A stretch of 64,000 bases of DNA from an uncultured Methanobrevibacter sp. (GTDB taxonomy: Archaea > Methanobacteriota > Methanobacteria > Methanobacteriales > Methanobacteriaceae), in the NCBI GenBank assembly GCA_900320515.1, contig ONSJ01000004.1, positions 1 through 64,000 of the forward strand, given 5' to 3'. A program made the position numbers and the translations under genes. Position 1 is the stretch's first letter. Each line of letters opens with the position of its first letter. Of the stretch, positions 35,277-45,629 are shown one piece after another. Below the pieces are notes generated by a model. The model had not been told where the DNA came from and did no database searches. It worked only from the letters and a program-made list of their open reading frames with translations.

Positions 35277-36104
35277 TCAGGATTTCATTCTAAATCTGAT
35301 GTCTCGAATTGTAGAAATTACTGGGACCAACAGGAACAGATACATAAAATCCTCTGAAATGGTGTAGCCCAAAATATTTACGGCAAGGGTAAGGATTATA
35401 ATGAGGATGAACGTATTTATAACGTATCTTTTTTCACTTTTTGAAGGTTTTTTCTCTAAAAATCCTTTAGTATATGCATGATGATACATTATTAAAAAGG
35501 TCAGGATTGTCAAAAATATATTTATTCCAAATAGCACTTCCGCTATGAAAAACTGTGAATAATTACCCATAATGGATGTTGTAAAGGGAGTAACGGATAT
35601 GCATGCCAAAAAGAACATATGTATCCATAAATGAAGTATATTAAATGAATCAATCTTTAAAAATTCATGATGATAAATCCAAAAGGAACTGACCAGAATA
35701 AAACTTACAATGGTTAAACCAAAAGTATGGGCATTTGATTGTAAAAAAGTTATAAAATCCATTTCATTTAACAATTCGATTCCTGGCAAAGCCAGACTAA
35801 AGACTAAAAGAGTCATTACCATGCCGAAAATGCCGTCAGTCAAACCTATCAATCTTCCGGGGTCGATATCAATATTGCTATCGAAAGTTTGCATAAACTC
35901 TTGAAAGAACCCATTTTCTATTTTATCTACTTTTTTTTCGACAGTGGGGTTTGTTAAGTATTTTTCTTTAAACTCGTCCCTAAATGATTTGACTCTTTCA
36001 AAATCTTCTTCATCCAACTCTTCTGCTATGTCATAAAGCCCTGATTTAAAGTAATTTTTTAAGCTTTCATAATCATGAAACTCTTCAAACTCATCATCCT
36101 TGAT
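35277..36104 (-). CDS. TMEM175-like potassium channel family protein, probable ATC start
   Basis: Membrane protein of the DUF1211/TMEM175 family, prokaryotic K+ channels. The signature first helix RLIGLTDGIFGMVMTLLVFSL is present, followed by five more helices. Two starts are possible. TTG 36017 gives 246 residues but has no good ribosome binding site. The frame stays open upstream, and an ATC at 36104 has GGTGAT at exactly the spacing used before ATG elsewhere here, giving 275 residues with an acidic N-terminal extension. I prefer the upstream start, either as a non-standard start codon or a mutated ATG. Convergent with the zinc-ribbon operon. Confidence 0.7.
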   Translation of the reverse strand: MKDDEFEEFHDYESLKNYFKSGLYDIAEELDEEDFERVKSFRDEFKEKYLTNPTVEKKVDKIENGFFQEFMQTFDSNIDIDPGRLIGLTDGIFGMVMTLLVFSLALPGIELLNEMDFITFLQSNAHTFGLTIVSFILVSSFWIYHHEFLKIDSFNILHLWIHMFFLACISVTPFTTSIMGNYSQFFIAEVLFGINIFLTILTFLIMYHHAYTKGFLEKKPSKSEKRYVINTFILIIILTLAVNILGYTISEDFMYLFLLVPVISTIRDIRFRMKS

Positions 36105-36256
36105 ATTATCACCAATCTCTTGTTAATTTAAAGTATGTATTTAGTAAATATATAATTTTTTTACTTCTCAAATGGGCTCTTTCAACAATATATCAATAAA
36201 ATTAAATATTACCAAAACCAAAGTTATAATATTAACTAAAAATGGAGCATATTGTT

Positions 36257-37477
36257 ATGAATAAAAGAACTATTGAGCTTTCTGGCCATATTATCGACTC
36301 ATTGACTTTAACAAGAACAATGGGTATAATCATGGACAAAGGCGGAGAATTTGACATATTGGAAATTGATATTGGACGTAAAAAGTCAGACGTAAGTCAT
36401 GCAAAGATTGAAGTATCAGCTGATTCTCCCGAATTGTTGGATTCTATTTTAGATGAATTGTCTGTTTTAGGTGCATCAATTGATGAGATTAAGGAAGTCA
36501 ATCTTGTTGCATCAACTAAAGACAAAGTTGCTCCAGAGGGCTTTTATTCATCATCTAATCATACAACACATATTTTCTACAATGGAAATTGGATTCCTGT
36601 CGAAGATATTGAAATGGACTGTCTTGTAGTTGTGGATGAAAATGAGAAAAGGGCATTTGTAAAGCCTATATCTGATGTTAAGGCTGGAGACAAGATAGTT
36701 GTTGGCCTTGATGGGGTTAAGGTCACACCTCCTCACAGATCACGTGACGAACAGCAAGTGTTTGAGTTCATGAACAGTGAAGTTTCTTCCGAAAAACCTT
36801 TAATGAATCTCATCAATGGTATTGCTGATGAAATGAAGGAAATTAAGGAAAAAGGCGGAAAAATAGGTATTGTTGGAGGACCAGCAATAGTTCACACAGG
36901 TTCCGGCAAATACTTGGCGGCTCTTGTTAAGGAAGGATACATCGATGTCATCATGGCGGGAAACGCTCTTGCAACTCATGATATCGAATCAAACCTCTTC
37001 GGCACTTCATTAGGTATTGAAGTCGAAACCGGAAGGATTGTAGCTCACGGTCACACTCACCATATGAGGGCAATCAACAGAATCAACAACTCAGGCTCCA
37101 TTAAAAAAGCGGTTGAAGATGGCACTTTGACCGGAGGTATCATGTATGAGTGCATTAAAAATGATGTTCCATTTGTTCTTGCAGGTTCAATTCGTGACGA
37201 TGGGCCTTTGCCTGATGTCATAACCGACATTACCGAAGCCCAAAGGATAATGAGGCATTATGCTCAGGAAGTGGACATGGTCATCATGATTGCAACCATG
37301 CTTCATTCTATTGCAACAGGAAATCTTCTCCCTTCAAGGGTTAAAAGTATCTGTGTGGATATCAATCCGTCCACCGTTACAAAATTATCAGACAGGGGAA
37401 GCGCTCAGGTTGTTGGTATTGTAACGGATATTGGTACATTCCTGCCACTTCTCTACAATGCTCTCATGGAGGATTGA
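36257..37477 (+). CDS. LOR/SDH-domain protein (TIGR00300), probable ornithine cyclodeaminase
   Basis: Protein of 406 residues from ATG 36257, chosen because the family begins (M)[14 protein letters not shown] and GGAG lies 9 bases upstream; ATG 36242 is also in frame. The N-terminal LOR/SDH-conserved region is followed by an NAD-binding domain ([23 protein letters not shown] and [18 protein letters not shown]). Archaeal members were reported to convert ornithine to proline, which replaces the usual proline pathway in these methanogens. The 3' end overlaps the frame of adenine deaminase, whose ribosome binding site lies inside this gene. Confidence 0.82.
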   Translation: MNKRTIELSGHIIDSLTLTRTMGIIMDKGGEFDILEIDIGRKKSDVSHAKIEVSADSPELLDSILDELSVLGASIDEIKEVNLVASTKDKVAPEGFYSSSNHTTHIFYNGNWIPVEDIEMDCLVVVDENEKRAFVKPISDVKAGDKIVVGLDGVKVTPPHRSRDEQQVFEFMNSEVSSEKPLMNLINGIADEMKEIKEKGGKIGIVGGPAIVHTGSGKYLAALVKEGYIDVIMAGNALATHDIESNLFGTSLGIEVETGRIVAHGHTHHMRAINRINNSGSIKKAVEDGTLTGGIMYECIKNDVPFVLAGSIRDDGPLPDVITDITEAQRIMRHYAQEVDMVIMIATMLHSIATGNLLPSRVKSICVDINPSTVTKLSDRGSAQVVGIVTDIGTFLPLLYNALMED

Positions 37478-37479
37478 GC

Positions 37480-39195
37480 ATGTCATTTACGGCATATATT
37501 CTTGATGTGATAACTGATACGATATATCCCGCAAAAATTACAATAGAAAACGGATTATTTAAAGAGATTACTCCAATCACACTTGATGAAAAATATTTGG
37601 TTGATGTTGAAGGATTAATTGTTCCAGGATTCATTGATTCTCATATTCATATTGAAAGTAGTATGCTTACTCCTGCTCAATTTGCCAAGATTGCAGTTCG
37701 TCACGGCACTACTGCTGTCGTTTGCGACCCTCATGAAATAGCTAATGTTTTGGGAATTGAAGGGGTTGAAGCAATGATTGATAATGCAAAACAGGTTCCT
37801 TTTAATTTTTATTTCGCAGCACCCTCCTGTGTGCCAGCCACTCCATTTGAAACATCAGGTGCTATTTTAGGCGCATCAGATATTGAGTATTTGCTTAAGA
37901 AGGATGAAATTGTTGCACTGGGGGAAATGATGAATTTTCCGGGTGTTATAAATGGTGATGAGGAGGTTATTCGTAAGATTGAATTGGCAAAACAATACGG
38001 CAAGCCAATTGATGGTCATGCTCCATTGCTTTCCCGTGATGATTTGGATAAATACCTTGCACAGGGTATAAGCACTGACCACGAATGCAGCAATATTATT
38101 GAAGCCCTCGAAAAAAAGCTGAAAGGTATGAAAATTATGGTGAGGGACGGTTCATCCGCCCTAAATATGGAAGGACTTTTTGATATATATAATGATGATT
38201 CGTTTCTTAAATATCAAAATGAGTTTAACGTCTTTTTTAAAGATATTTTTGACAATAAGATTTATTCTCCATTATTTGATTTCATTGTAAGTGATGATAA
38301 ACATCCAAATGATTTAATCAAGGGTCATCTAAACTTGTCCATTAAAAAAGCGATTAATCTTGGTATTGATGTCTTAAAGGCAATTCATATGGTAACGATT
38401 AATCCCGCACAACATTATAATCTGAATTGCGGAGCCATTGTGGAAGGTGCGAAGGCAGATTTTATTGTTCTTGAGAGCATATATGAATGTAATGTCTTAA
38501 AAACATATATTGGTGGGGAATGTGTCTTTGATGGAGAAAATGTTTTATTTGATGTTCCGGAAATTGAATTTGAGAATAGTATAAATGCTTCCAAAAAAAC
38601 CGCCAGTGATTTTGACATACATTATGGTGGTGATGAATGTGAAGTCAATGTAATCGAGAGTTTGGATGGGGAGTTGTTGACCAAGAAGGCAACTGCGAGA
38701 TTACAGGTTAAGGATGGCATAGTTCAGCCTGATATTAATCAGGATGTTTTAAAGATTGCTGTTGTGGAACGTTACGGTGGAAATACAGTTGTAAATGCAT
38801 TCATCAATGGATTTGAACTTAAAAAAGGAGCTATCGCTTCATCAGTTGCTCATGATTCACATAATATAATTGTCATTGGCTGTGATTCAGAAACTATGGC
38901 GCAGGCCGTTAATCAGATAATTGATGATGGAGGTGGCATTTCTATTGTAAGTTCAGATTTCAATCATTCATTGCCGCTTCCGATTGCAGGATTGATGTCT
39001 AATGAAGATGCATATGATGTTGCCCATGATGTGGGTGTCCTGCGCAGTATGGCAAATGATTTGGGCTGTCAGCTTGAAGCTCCGTTCATGACAATGGCAT
39101 TTATGGCATTGCTTGTCATTCCGTCAATCAAGATTTCAGATAAGGGACTCTTCGATGGAGATAACTTTGAATTTATGGATGTGATTATTGATTAG
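37480..39195 (+). CDS. ade: Adenine deaminase
   Basis: Hydrolyses adenine to hypoxanthine and ammonia in purine salvage. It has 571 residues from ATG 37480, fixed by GGAGG 7 bases upstream. Amidohydrolase-fold marks are [19 protein letters not shown] (metal-binding HxH), [30 protein letters not shown] and [12 protein letters not shown], and the C-terminal adenine deaminase domain ([34 protein letters not shown]) is complete. Transcribed with the ornithine cyclodeaminase-like gene. The two convergent stop codons of ade and the DUF447 gene overlap. Confidence 0.95.
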   Translation: MSFTAYILDVITDTIYPAKITIENGLFKEITPITLDEKYLVDVEGLIVPGFIDSHIHIESSMLTPAQFAKIAVRHGTTAVVCDPHEIANVLGIEGVEAMIDNAKQVPFNFYFAAPSCVPATPFETSGAILGASDIEYLLKKDEIVALGEMMNFPGVINGDEEVIRKIELAKQYGKPIDGHAPLLSRDDLDKYLAQGISTDHECSNIIEALEKKLKGMKIMVRDGSSALNMEGLFDIYNDDSFLKYQNEFNVFFKDIFDNKIYSPLFDFIVSDDKHPNDLIKGHLNLSIKKAINLGIDVLKAIHMVTINPAQHYNLNCGAIVEGAKADFIVLESIYECNVLKTYIGGECVFDGENVLFDVPEIEFENSINASKKTASDFDIHYGGDECEVNVIESLDGELLTKKATARLQVKDGIVQPDINQDVLKIAVVERYGGNTVVNAFINGFELKKGAIASSVAHDSHNIIVIGCDSETMAQAVNQIIDDGGGISIVSSDFNHSLPLPIAGLMSNEDAYDVAHDVGVLRSMANDLGCQLEAPFMTMAFMALLVIPSIKISDKGLFDGDNFEFMDVIID

Positions 39196-39219
39196 AGGTT
39201 ATGTCCTCTTTTAATCAAT
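39187..39219. terminator. Shared stem-loop over the overlapping stops of ade and the DUF447 gene
   Basis: An inverted repeat with a TTGATTA / TAATCAA outer pair, a small bulge and an AGAGG / CCTCT inner pair around a six-base loop. Both stop codons (39192-39195) lie in the left arm. Confidence 0.4.
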
Positions 39220-39827
39220 TCTTTTTTTATTTTCCGCATCGCTTTTATATCTTCTTTTCTTCCAACCTTTAAAACGACGCGGTTTGCCTCTTTAAAATGG
39301 GTCAGGTATTCCTCTTTTTTTGCATCATCAACCAAATCAAAGCGTGTTAAATTGGTCAAGGATTCAATAACATATCCGAATCCTCTATTCATGGCTTTGG
39401 CAGGTTTGTTGATTATCAAATCGGTTGCTTCTGATTTAAATACAATCGCTTCACCTTTCTTTTTTATCGGATCGCTTTGCTTGACCGCTTCGGTAAATTT
39501 AAATGCTTCACATTTGAAATATGCATCAGCACTTTTGAGGGACATGTCATCATTGAAATGGCTTTGAGGCAAATTTCCCAAGGTGGAAGTCTTAAACAGT
39601 TCTGGATCATGGGTGATATTGACAATAAACTCTTTTTCACGGACAATATTGTCCAAAGTATGGCTCCCCTTAAAAATACGATTGACGATTCTGTTTTCGC
39701 CGGCACACAGCACACCGATCGGTGCGGCATTTTTGGTCCCATCCTCATTTTTTGTTGTTATTATCGTTTCGTATTGTCTGCCCTTTTCCATTCCAATTGA
39801 AGTTAAATTTACTTTCATATTAACCAT
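39192..39827 (-). CDS. DUF447 family protein, probable flavin-binding
   Basis: Protein of 211 residues of an archaeal family with a split-barrel, FMN-binding-type fold: [25 protein letters not shown] at the N-terminus is like flavin reductase/pyridoxamine oxidase folds, followed by [19 protein letters not shown] and a helical C-terminus ([19 protein letters not shown]). The reaction is unknown. The gene is alone, converging on ade with a 4-bp overlap of the stop codons. Confidence 0.78.
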   Translation of the reverse strand: MVNMKVNLTSIGMEKGRQYETIITTKNEDGTKNAAPIGVLCAGENRIVNRIFKGSHTLDNIVREKEFIVNITHDPELFKTSTLGNLPQSHFNDDMSLKSADAYFKCEAFKFTEAVKQSDPIKKKGEAIVFKSEATDLIINKPAKAMNRGFGYVIESLTNLTRFDLVDDAKKEEYLTHFKEANRVVLKVGRKEDIKAMRKIKKELIKRGHNL

Positions 39828-39901
39828 TTTTAAAAAACCTTTTTATATCTTGATTAACAATATAATAATTATAATATTTAATTTTAAAGGAGTTTTGAGC
39901 T

Positions 39902-40912
39902 ATGAAATATAAGATGTATGATGAGATGATGGAACAACCGGATTCCCTTAGAAAAACTTTTGAAAGTGAAATGTCTACTATGGATGAAGTTTCTAACTTA
40001 ATTTCAGATAAGGATAAAATCTATTTAATCGGTTGTGGAAGTTCTATTTCAACCTGTTATAGTGTAAGGGATGCAATAAGGATGTCCTCCACTAATATCG
40101 ACATTGAAGTATATACAGGCTATGAATTTTACTATAATAAGAAATTGGTTGAAAATGAGAATACAATAGCTATTTTCACATCACAATCCGGTGAGACCGC
40201 CGATACTCTTGCTTCACTTAGAAGAGCAAATGAATTTAATATACACACTGTTTCAATTTCAAACGAACCTGAAAGTTCAATGATTAAAGAAGCTAAAACT
40301 CCAATTGTCACTAGGTGTGAAACTGAAACTGCAATATTGGGTACAAAAACTTATATCACCCAACTTGCATGCTTATATCAAATCTTATTCACTGCCAGTG
40401 ATTATGAAGCTAAAGATGAATTGTTGGCTCAGTTAGCTCAAATGCCTGATACTATTGAAGAGTTATTAAAAACCACGGAATATTCCAACAGATTATTGGC
40501 AGAGGATTTCAAAAAAGAGGATATTTTCTACTGTTTAGGTTCCGGACCAAACTTTGGTCTTGCTTATAAGTTGGCAATGACCATGCTTATGGAAGGTGCA
40601 ATCAAGCATGCTTGCCCTGAGTATTCTGCTGAATTCAGACATGGATTGATTGAAAGGGCAGAAAAAGGTGTTCCTATCATATTTTTAAGGTCTGACTTCG
40701 AATCTGATGAAATTACTGACAAGGCAATCGACTTTTCTGAAAACTTGAAATTGAAATCAATCATTTATGAGTTAAAGGACTATGCTGATGTCGACAAGTT
40801 ATTGTCTCCGTTTGTCCTTGTAATTCCATTGGAATGGTTCATCTATTACCTGGCACATTATAATGGTGAAGATCCTGGTGCTACAAGACACATCGGAAAA
40901 GTCAGATATTAA
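39902..40912 (+). CDS. Double SIS-domain phosphosugar-binding protein
   Basis: Protein of 336 residues with two SIS domains, like the isomerase half of glucosamine-6-phosphate synthase but without the glutaminase half. Domain 1: [44 protein letters not shown]. Domain 2: [44 protein letters not shown]. The C-terminus ([17 protein letters not shown]) is typical of GlmS/AgaS/FrlB-type deglycases or aminosugar isomerases. The substrate is unknown, perhaps an amino sugar for the pseudomurein wall. GGAG precedes ATG. Confidence 0.85.
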   Translation: MKYKMYDEMMEQPDSLRKTFESEMSTMDEVSNLISDKDKIYLIGCGSSISTCYSVRDAIRMSSTNIDIEVYTGYEFYYNKKLVENENTIAIFTSQSGETADTLASLRRANEFNIHTVSISNEPESSMIKEAKTPIVTRCETETAILGTKTYITQLACLYQILFTASDYEAKDELLAQLAQMPDTIEELLKTTEYSNRLLAEDFKKEDIFYCLGSGPNFGLAYKLAMTMLMEGAIKHACPEYSAEFRHGLIERAEKGVPIIFLRSDFESDEITDKAIDFSENLKLKSIIYELKDYADVDKLLSPFVLVIPLEWFIYYLAHYNGEDPGATRHIGKVRY

Positions 40913-40931
40913 TTTTTTAAAAATAAGTAAA

Positions 40932-40952
40932 AATGTGGATTTATTCCACATT
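40932..40952. terminator. Shared stem-loop between the SIS and hsp20 genes
   Basis: An 8-bp perfect inverted repeat (AATGTGGA / TCCACATT, loop TTTAT). The stop codon of the leftward hsp20 gene falls in the loop. Confidence 0.5.
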
Positions 40953-41498
40953 AATTTTATGTTTTGGTATAATCAATTTTGGAATGTTTATGATAACGAT
41001 TCCATTTGTGAATTTTGCAGTGATGTTTTCTAAATCAAGGCTGTTTTCAAATCTTACTGTTTTTACACATTTTCCTGATTTTATTGAGGATGCAATTACT
41101 TCTGCTTCTTCTTCAAATTCATCGATGTATGCATTGAAGTTAGCTTCAATAGTCAAGTCATTGTCTCCTGCTTCAATCATTACATCTTCTTTGGAAACGC
41201 CTGGAACTGCTGCTTTTATATGGTAAGCCTCTTTGGTTTCGATTAAATCAATGTCAATGGTTTGAACAGTGGATTTTTTATATTCAGAATATTTTCTATC
41301 TGCATTTTTTTGCATATTTTTGATGTATTCTTTGAATTCATCAATGCTGGCATATAAATCGTTGATTACTCCATCACCTAAGTTTTTTCTTTTTTCTTTT
41401 GTTTCTTCATTATTGTCATTAATTTCTTCTTCTTGTTCATCATTGAATTCTTCTTTTTTGTCAGAAACTTTTGTATCAATGGTTTCGGAATCTACCAT
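40941..41498 (-). CDS. hsp20: Small heat-shock protein Hsp20 / alpha-crystallin
   Basis: ATP-independent chaperone of 185 residues from ATG 41498, 10 bases after GGAG; an in-frame GTG at 41507 is part of that leader. The N-terminal ~70 residues are unusually acidic and probably disordered (EEEINDNNEETKEKRKN). The alpha-crystallin domain follows (VQTIDIDLIETKEAYHIKAAVPGVSKEDVMIEAGDNDLTIEA ... ENITAKFTNGIVIINIPK). The final KLIIPKHKINVE includes an IxI-like oligomerisation tail. Upstream region 41508-41833 holds its promoter. Confidence 0.9.
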   Translation of the reverse strand: MVDSETIDTKVSDKKEEFNDEQEEEINDNNEETKEKRKNLGDGVINDLYASIDEFKEYIKNMQKNADRKYSEYKKSTVQTIDIDLIETKEAYHIKAAVPGVSKEDVMIEAGDNDLTIEANFNAYIDEFEEEAEVIASSIKSGKCVKTVRFENSLDLENITAKFTNGIVIINIPKLIIPKHKINVE

Positions 41499-41507
41499 AG
41501 TTTTCAC

Positions 41508-41833
41508 ACTCCTTATATGGGGTTTTTTATAATTATGTTTTAATTACATTATGTTACTATATAAACTTTTCTATTAAATTTACTAAAAGTTATTAAAACT
41601 TAATTTTTTCAATCTTTTGTTTTTCATAGGGATGGTGCTTTATTTTTTTGAATTCCTAAATTATTTTATTGATGTTTTAAATAATGCTTTTTGAATTGTT
41701 AAAATTAAATTATACTTATTTTAATCAGTAATTTGGATGATATTAATTGGTTGGTGATTTGGTTATGTGAAAAATTAATGGATATTATATATTACATAAA
41801 GGTTTATCTTTATAAAAACATATATATACTATC
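41508..41833. promoter_or_regulatory. Divergent AT-rich promoter region of hsp20 and an unknown gene
   Basis: About 325 bases, very AT-rich, with no credible gene. It must contain the heat-shock promoter on the left and the promoter of the 200-residue gene on the right (TATA-like TTTATAAAAACATATATATA at 41810-41829). I see no clear operator repeat. Confidence 0.4.
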
Positions 41834-42436
41834 ATGTCTGTTAAAAAAAAGTTTTCCCTTGCTATTGTTGATGTTGAAAAAATAGAGGAAGTTAATAAAG
41901 TTATAATCAAACATGCATTCAATGTCCAACAGTATTCCACGTATCTTTATTTTAATTTGAATCCCATCCGTCCTGATGATGTTTACATGGATATCACCCT
42001 TTTTCAATTAAATTCTGAAGATGAATCCTCTTTGAATAAAAAATTGAATGATTTAATTGAAGAAATTGATCAGTTAAATACTGAATATGCCATTAGGGAT
42101 GAGGATACTCATGAGATGATTGTAGAAATTGAGCATGTGCTTGCTCTCAATATTAAATTTGACAATGTTAAACGTATTACTAAAGGCACATATGAAAAAA
42201 TTGATGCAATAAATTTCTTTAAGACAGAATTTGGAATATGTAAAAGTTATAATCCTAATTTTAGGCCAATTGAAAATGATTCAATTGAAAATAAGGAAGT
42301 TAGGCCGGAAACCATTTATTTGTTTTCGGACTCTGCAGAAAACCTTTCAAAATTAAAAGATTTAATTAGCGAAAAAATTATGGAAATTGACCCTGATTTT
42401 GAAATTGAATCTGGTCCATTCATATTTATAGATTAA
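41834..42436 (+). CDS. Hypothetical protein
   Basis: Not recognised. It has 200 residues, is acidic and soluble. It alternates strands and helices: KFSLAIVDVEKIEEVNKVIIKHAF, DVYMDITLFQLN, helix ESSLNKKLNDLIEEIDQLN, HEMIVEIEHVLALNIKFDNVKRI, TIYLFSDSAENLSKLKDLISEKI. No cysteine clusters, signal peptide or membrane segments. It begins only ~15 bases after a strong TATA-like stretch, so the transcript may be nearly leaderless. It is alone between hsp20 and the NOG GTPase operon. Confidence 0.6.
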   Translation: MSVKKKFSLAIVDVEKIEEVNKVIIKHAFNVQQYSTYLYFNLNPIRPDDVYMDITLFQLNSEDESSLNKKLNDLIEEIDQLNTEYAIRDEDTHEMIVEIEHVLALNIKFDNVKRITKGTYEKIDAINFFKTEFGICKSYNPNFRPIENDSIENKEVRPETIYLFSDSAENLSKLKDLISEKIMEIDPDFEIESGPFIFID

Positions 42437-42552
42437 AAAGCAGAAAAAGTAAATGATTAAATAAAGAATTTTTTCATCATTATTCAATCTCCATCACTTA
42501 TTTTCAACTAGCGATGACATGATTTAAATTTCCTAAACTGCATTGCAAAGCA

Positions 42553-43581
42553 TTAGTAATATTCATCGTCGTCATCGTCTTGTTCAAAATCACGTTCTAT
42601 TTTTTTGATTCTGCCGATTTTCTTATTAATCTCTTCAATTCCCTCTCCTTCAATCGCTGAAATAAAAATTGAGTTTTCCTCGTCGTCGATGTATTCCTTG
42701 AGATGTTCCTTATCTTTAACAAGATCCATCTTGTTAAATAAATACACGATAGGTATTTCAGAAAATATTTTTTCAATCTGCTTTAGGAGATTGTACTGGT
42801 TGTCCAGGTGGAATCCGCAGGTTTCGGATGCATCAAAGATAAATAGTATTGCGTCAGCCAGATGCTCAAGTGCAACAATCGCATTCATTTCAATGTCATT
42901 CATTTCTAATACTGGTCTGTCGAGCAGTCCTGGAGTGTCGATTATCTGGATATGTTTCCAGCGCATTTCAGTGTGGCCAATCTGAATACCTTTTGTTGTA
43001 AAAGGGTAGTTTGCAACTTGTGGATCTGCGCTGCTTAGTTGTGTAAGCAATGTGGATTTCCCCACATTTGGAAATCCTGCAATGACTATTGTAGTTGCAT
43101 CGAAATCGATTGTCGGCATATTCCTCAAATTCTGCTTTGCAAAATCCAGGAAATCCAAGTTAGGCTTAATCTTGTTCACGACAGATGCGATTCTGCCGTA
43201 GGCCTGTTTTTGTATTGCAGTTGCCCTTTCAGATGGATTTTTCCTGATTTTAGCACCATATTCCTTTTCAAGTTGGGTTATAATTCCGTAAGCCCAGTTA
43301 AGTCCTCCAAGCGCCTGTTTCATATCGTCCACTCCGACAGTGATGTCGATGTAGTCCTGATAGAAGGGGTGCATGCTTTCAATTTCAGGAACTGCATCCA
43401 AAATTGATTTGAGTTTATCTTTAATGACTTGACAGGATGTGACAACACGTCTTTCCTCAATCCTTTTGCCTTTCAGGTGCTTAGGTATTTTTTGAGACCT
43501 GAGTAAATCTGCTTGTTTTTTACCTCTGCTGAATCCCTTGTCCAATATTTCATCAGGAGTAGGTATTGTTGGTATCATCAT
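42553..43581 (-). CDS. NOG1-type Obg-family GTPase
   Basis: Archaeal homologue of the ribosome-assembly GTPase NOG1, acting on the large subunit. It has 342 residues from ATG 43581 with GTGAT upstream. The N-terminal helical NOG domain (about 1-160) precedes the G domain: G1 GFPNVGKST, G2 region FTTKGIQIGH, G3 DTPGLLDRP, G4 NKMD, G5 ISA. The C-terminal tail is strongly acidic (FEQDDDDDEYY) and contains no large C-terminal NOGCT extension, as is usual in archaea. It is the last gene of the TldD / AMMECR1 / NOG operon. Confidence 0.92.
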   Translation of the reverse strand: MMIPTIPTPDEILDKGFSRGKKQADLLRSQKIPKHLKGKRIEERRVVTSCQVIKDKLKSILDAVPEIESMHPFYQDYIDITVGVDDMKQALGGLNWAYGIITQLEKEYGAKIRKNPSERATAIQKQAYGRIASVVNKIKPNLDFLDFAKQNLRNMPTIDFDATTIVIAGFPNVGKSTLLTQLSSADPQVANYPFTTKGIQIGHTEMRWKHIQIIDTPGLLDRPVLEMNDIEMNAIVALEHLADAILFIFDASETCGFHLDNQYNLLKQIEKIFSEIPIVYLFNKMDLVKDKEHLKEYIDDEENSIFISAIEGEGIEEINKKIGRIKKIERDFEQDDDDDEYY

Positions 43582-43590
43582 TATTATCAC

Positions 43591-44148
43591 TTATTTAAAA
43601 ATTTGTCCTTGGAATTTGTACACATCGCAGCTTTCATCCATCCAGCTGTCTGCGCTGATTCCGGCTTTCATGCATGTGTGGTCTAAAAAGTCTTCTTTTG
43701 TAAATGCATTTTCAACTGCAACCTGTGGAAGCAGCAGTCCTCTTGCATATCCTTTCTGTATTATTAATCCGTCACGGCCGATTTCAATTTCATCAAAGTA
43801 CTGATCAGGATGTGCCACAACAATCATTTCGGGCTTTGTCAAAACGGTCACTTCAAATTCCAGTTCCTCAAATTCCTTTTCAGTAATCTGATTGAATCTT
43901 GGGTCGTTAAATGCTGCGGCTATTGCAACCTCTATTGTTGCGTCAATTGCAGGTTTGACAGGTTCTGCATATCCAATGCATCCTCTTAAATTATTATTTT
44001 TGTTAATTGTTACAAATACTCCTAACGGCTCATCCAATTCAATTGGATAATCGTCAGGTTTAACCAATGTTTTTCCGGTGTCCAGGAAGTATTTGACTGA
44101 TGCCATTGCGATATCCACCAAATAGTCTCCTGCTCTCTCAGTTATCAT
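43591..44148 (-). CDS. AMMECR1 domain protein
   Basis: Protein of 185 residues from a widely conserved family (human AMMECR1 homologue) of unknown biochemical role, possibly linked to RNA or protein modification. Seen: the near-invariant LRGCIGYAEPVKPAI (about 54-68), AAFNDPRFNQITEKEFEELEFEVTVLTKPE and the C-terminal GRDGLIIQKGYARGLLLPQVAVEN. The start ATG overlaps the TAA of tldD (TAAATG), so translation is coupled. The NOG GTPase follows after 9 bp. Confidence 0.92.
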   Translation of the reverse strand: MITERAGDYLVDIAMASVKYFLDTGKTLVKPDDYPIELDEPLGVFVTINKNNNLRGCIGYAEPVKPAIDATIEVAIAAAFNDPRFNQITEKEFEELEFEVTVLTKPEMIVVAHPDQYFDEIEIGRDGLIIQKGYARGLLLPQVAVENAFTKEDFLDHTCMKAGISADSWMDESCDVYKFQGQIFK

Positions 44149-45519
44149 TTATCCCATTCCTCCAACAAGTGCATTCAAGATTCTTGTATGTGGTCCACCA
44201 TCACCTACTGGGGCTGTTTGACCGCCTTTTCCACAAAATCCAACACTTAACTTAAAGTCGTTGCCGATTGCGTCAATGTTTTTCAATGTTTCCAGAATGT
44301 TTCCGGACAGTGATACATCTCTTAGATGTGTTGTGATTTCGCCGTTTTCAATCATATATCCTTCAGCGGCGTTAAATTGGAAGATGCCCTTGCCTGTATC
44401 GACTTGTCCTCCTCTTGAACCTTTAAGGTAAATTCCATTGTCTATGCCTTCAAATAGTTCGCTGACTTCCATGTCTCCAGGCTGAAGGAATGTGTTGCTC
44501 ATTCTGACAATTGGCTGGTCTGCAATGATTGACCTTGCATTTCCAGAGGAGGTCATTCCCAGTTTTGATGAGGTTGACCTTGAATTCAAAAGGGAAATAA
44601 GCTTTCCATCCTTGACCAGCTGATTTGGTTTTGTTTTGACTCCTTCAACATCATATGGATAATATCCGAAACCATCCTTGAGACTTGCATCATCAAAGAT
44701 ATTTACAATGTCTGATGCGATTTGAGTTCCGATTTTGTCTTTGAGAATAGAATCATTTTGCAAAATCAAATCACCTTCAACTGCATGGCCTAAAGCTTCA
44801 TGAATCAGTACCCCAGTCAGTTCAGGGTCTGCTATTACTGGAAATTGGCCTGAAGGTGCAGGTTTTGCATCGAGTAATCTGACTGCCTTTTCACCAATCT
44901 TTCTTCCGAACTCTTCAATGTCGGCGTCGGCAATGACTTCAAATCCCTTGACTCCTCCAAGACTTCCATGTCCGAATTGGATTATTTTTCCATCGGTTGC
45001 AGATGCATTCAATGCCATTCTGACTCTGGATGTCTTCATTTGGATTTCACTGCCTTCGCTGTTCATGAACAGCTCATTGACTTCGCTGTCACCGTAGCTT
45101 ACTGTTGTACTGTTTACCTTATCAATTGTGGCGGCATCATTTGCCTGCTTCATTATGTCGTTTTTTTCTTCAATTGATATGTCTTTAAACGGTATTTTAA
45201 CATCCACTTCCACTTTATCTTTTACAATATCGCTTTCACTTAATTCAACGTCTCCTTTAAGTGAATTTGATAACTTTAAAGCGGTTTCAGTTATTTCATT
45301 GATTTTTGATAAGTCTGTTGTATATGCAAAACCCCATGCTCCATTATTTAACACTCTTATTCTTGCTCCTAAGCTCATTCCAGTGTTAATTTCATCGACA
45401 TTTCCATCTTTCATTAATATGGAAGTATTGTCGCCCATTCCAAATCTGATATCTATGTAATCCACTTTTGGGCTTGTTTTTGCAATAACATTTTCGAATA
45501 AATTTATATATTCTTCCAT
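44149..45519 (-). CDS. tldD: TldD family metalloprotease
   Basis: Zinc protease of the TldD/PmbA (TldE) pair, which cleaves small peptides and matures some modified peptides. It has 456 residues from ATG 45519 with GTGAT upstream; a TTG 12 bases earlier is part of that signal. The metal motif HEALGHAVEGD (HExxxH, near 240-245) and a distal cysteine (FCGKGGQTAPVGDGGP) mark it as TldD rather than TldE. The TldE partner is not in the window. It is the first gene of an operon with AMMECR1 and NOG. Confidence 0.92.
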   Translation of the reverse strand: MEEYINLFENVIAKTSPKVDYIDIRFGMGDNTSILMKDGNVDEINTGMSLGARIRVLNNGAWGFAYTTDLSKINEITETALKLSNSLKGDVELSESDIVKDKVEVDVKIPFKDISIEEKNDIMKQANDAATIDKVNSTTVSYGDSEVNELFMNSEGSEIQMKTSRVRMALNASATDGKIIQFGHGSLGGVKGFEVIADADIEEFGRKIGEKAVRLLDAKPAPSGQFPVIADPELTGVLIHEALGHAVEGDLILQNDSILKDKIGTQIASDIVNIFDDASLKDGFGYYPYDVEGVKTKPNQLVKDGKLISLLNSRSTSSKLGMTSSGNARSIIADQPIVRMSNTFLQPGDMEVSELFEGIDNGIYLKGSRGGQVDTGKGIFQFNAAEGYMIENGEITTHLRDVSLSGNILETLKNIDAIGNDFKLSVGFCGKGGQTAPVGDGGPHTRILNALVGGMG

Positions 45520-45629
45520 TTTATCACTCAAAAAGATTTATACAATACTAATTTTATATTAACTATTAAATAAAACTTTATTAATTAGAATGTATAATAT
45601 AACAATTGTTAAATAAATTTGGTGATGTA

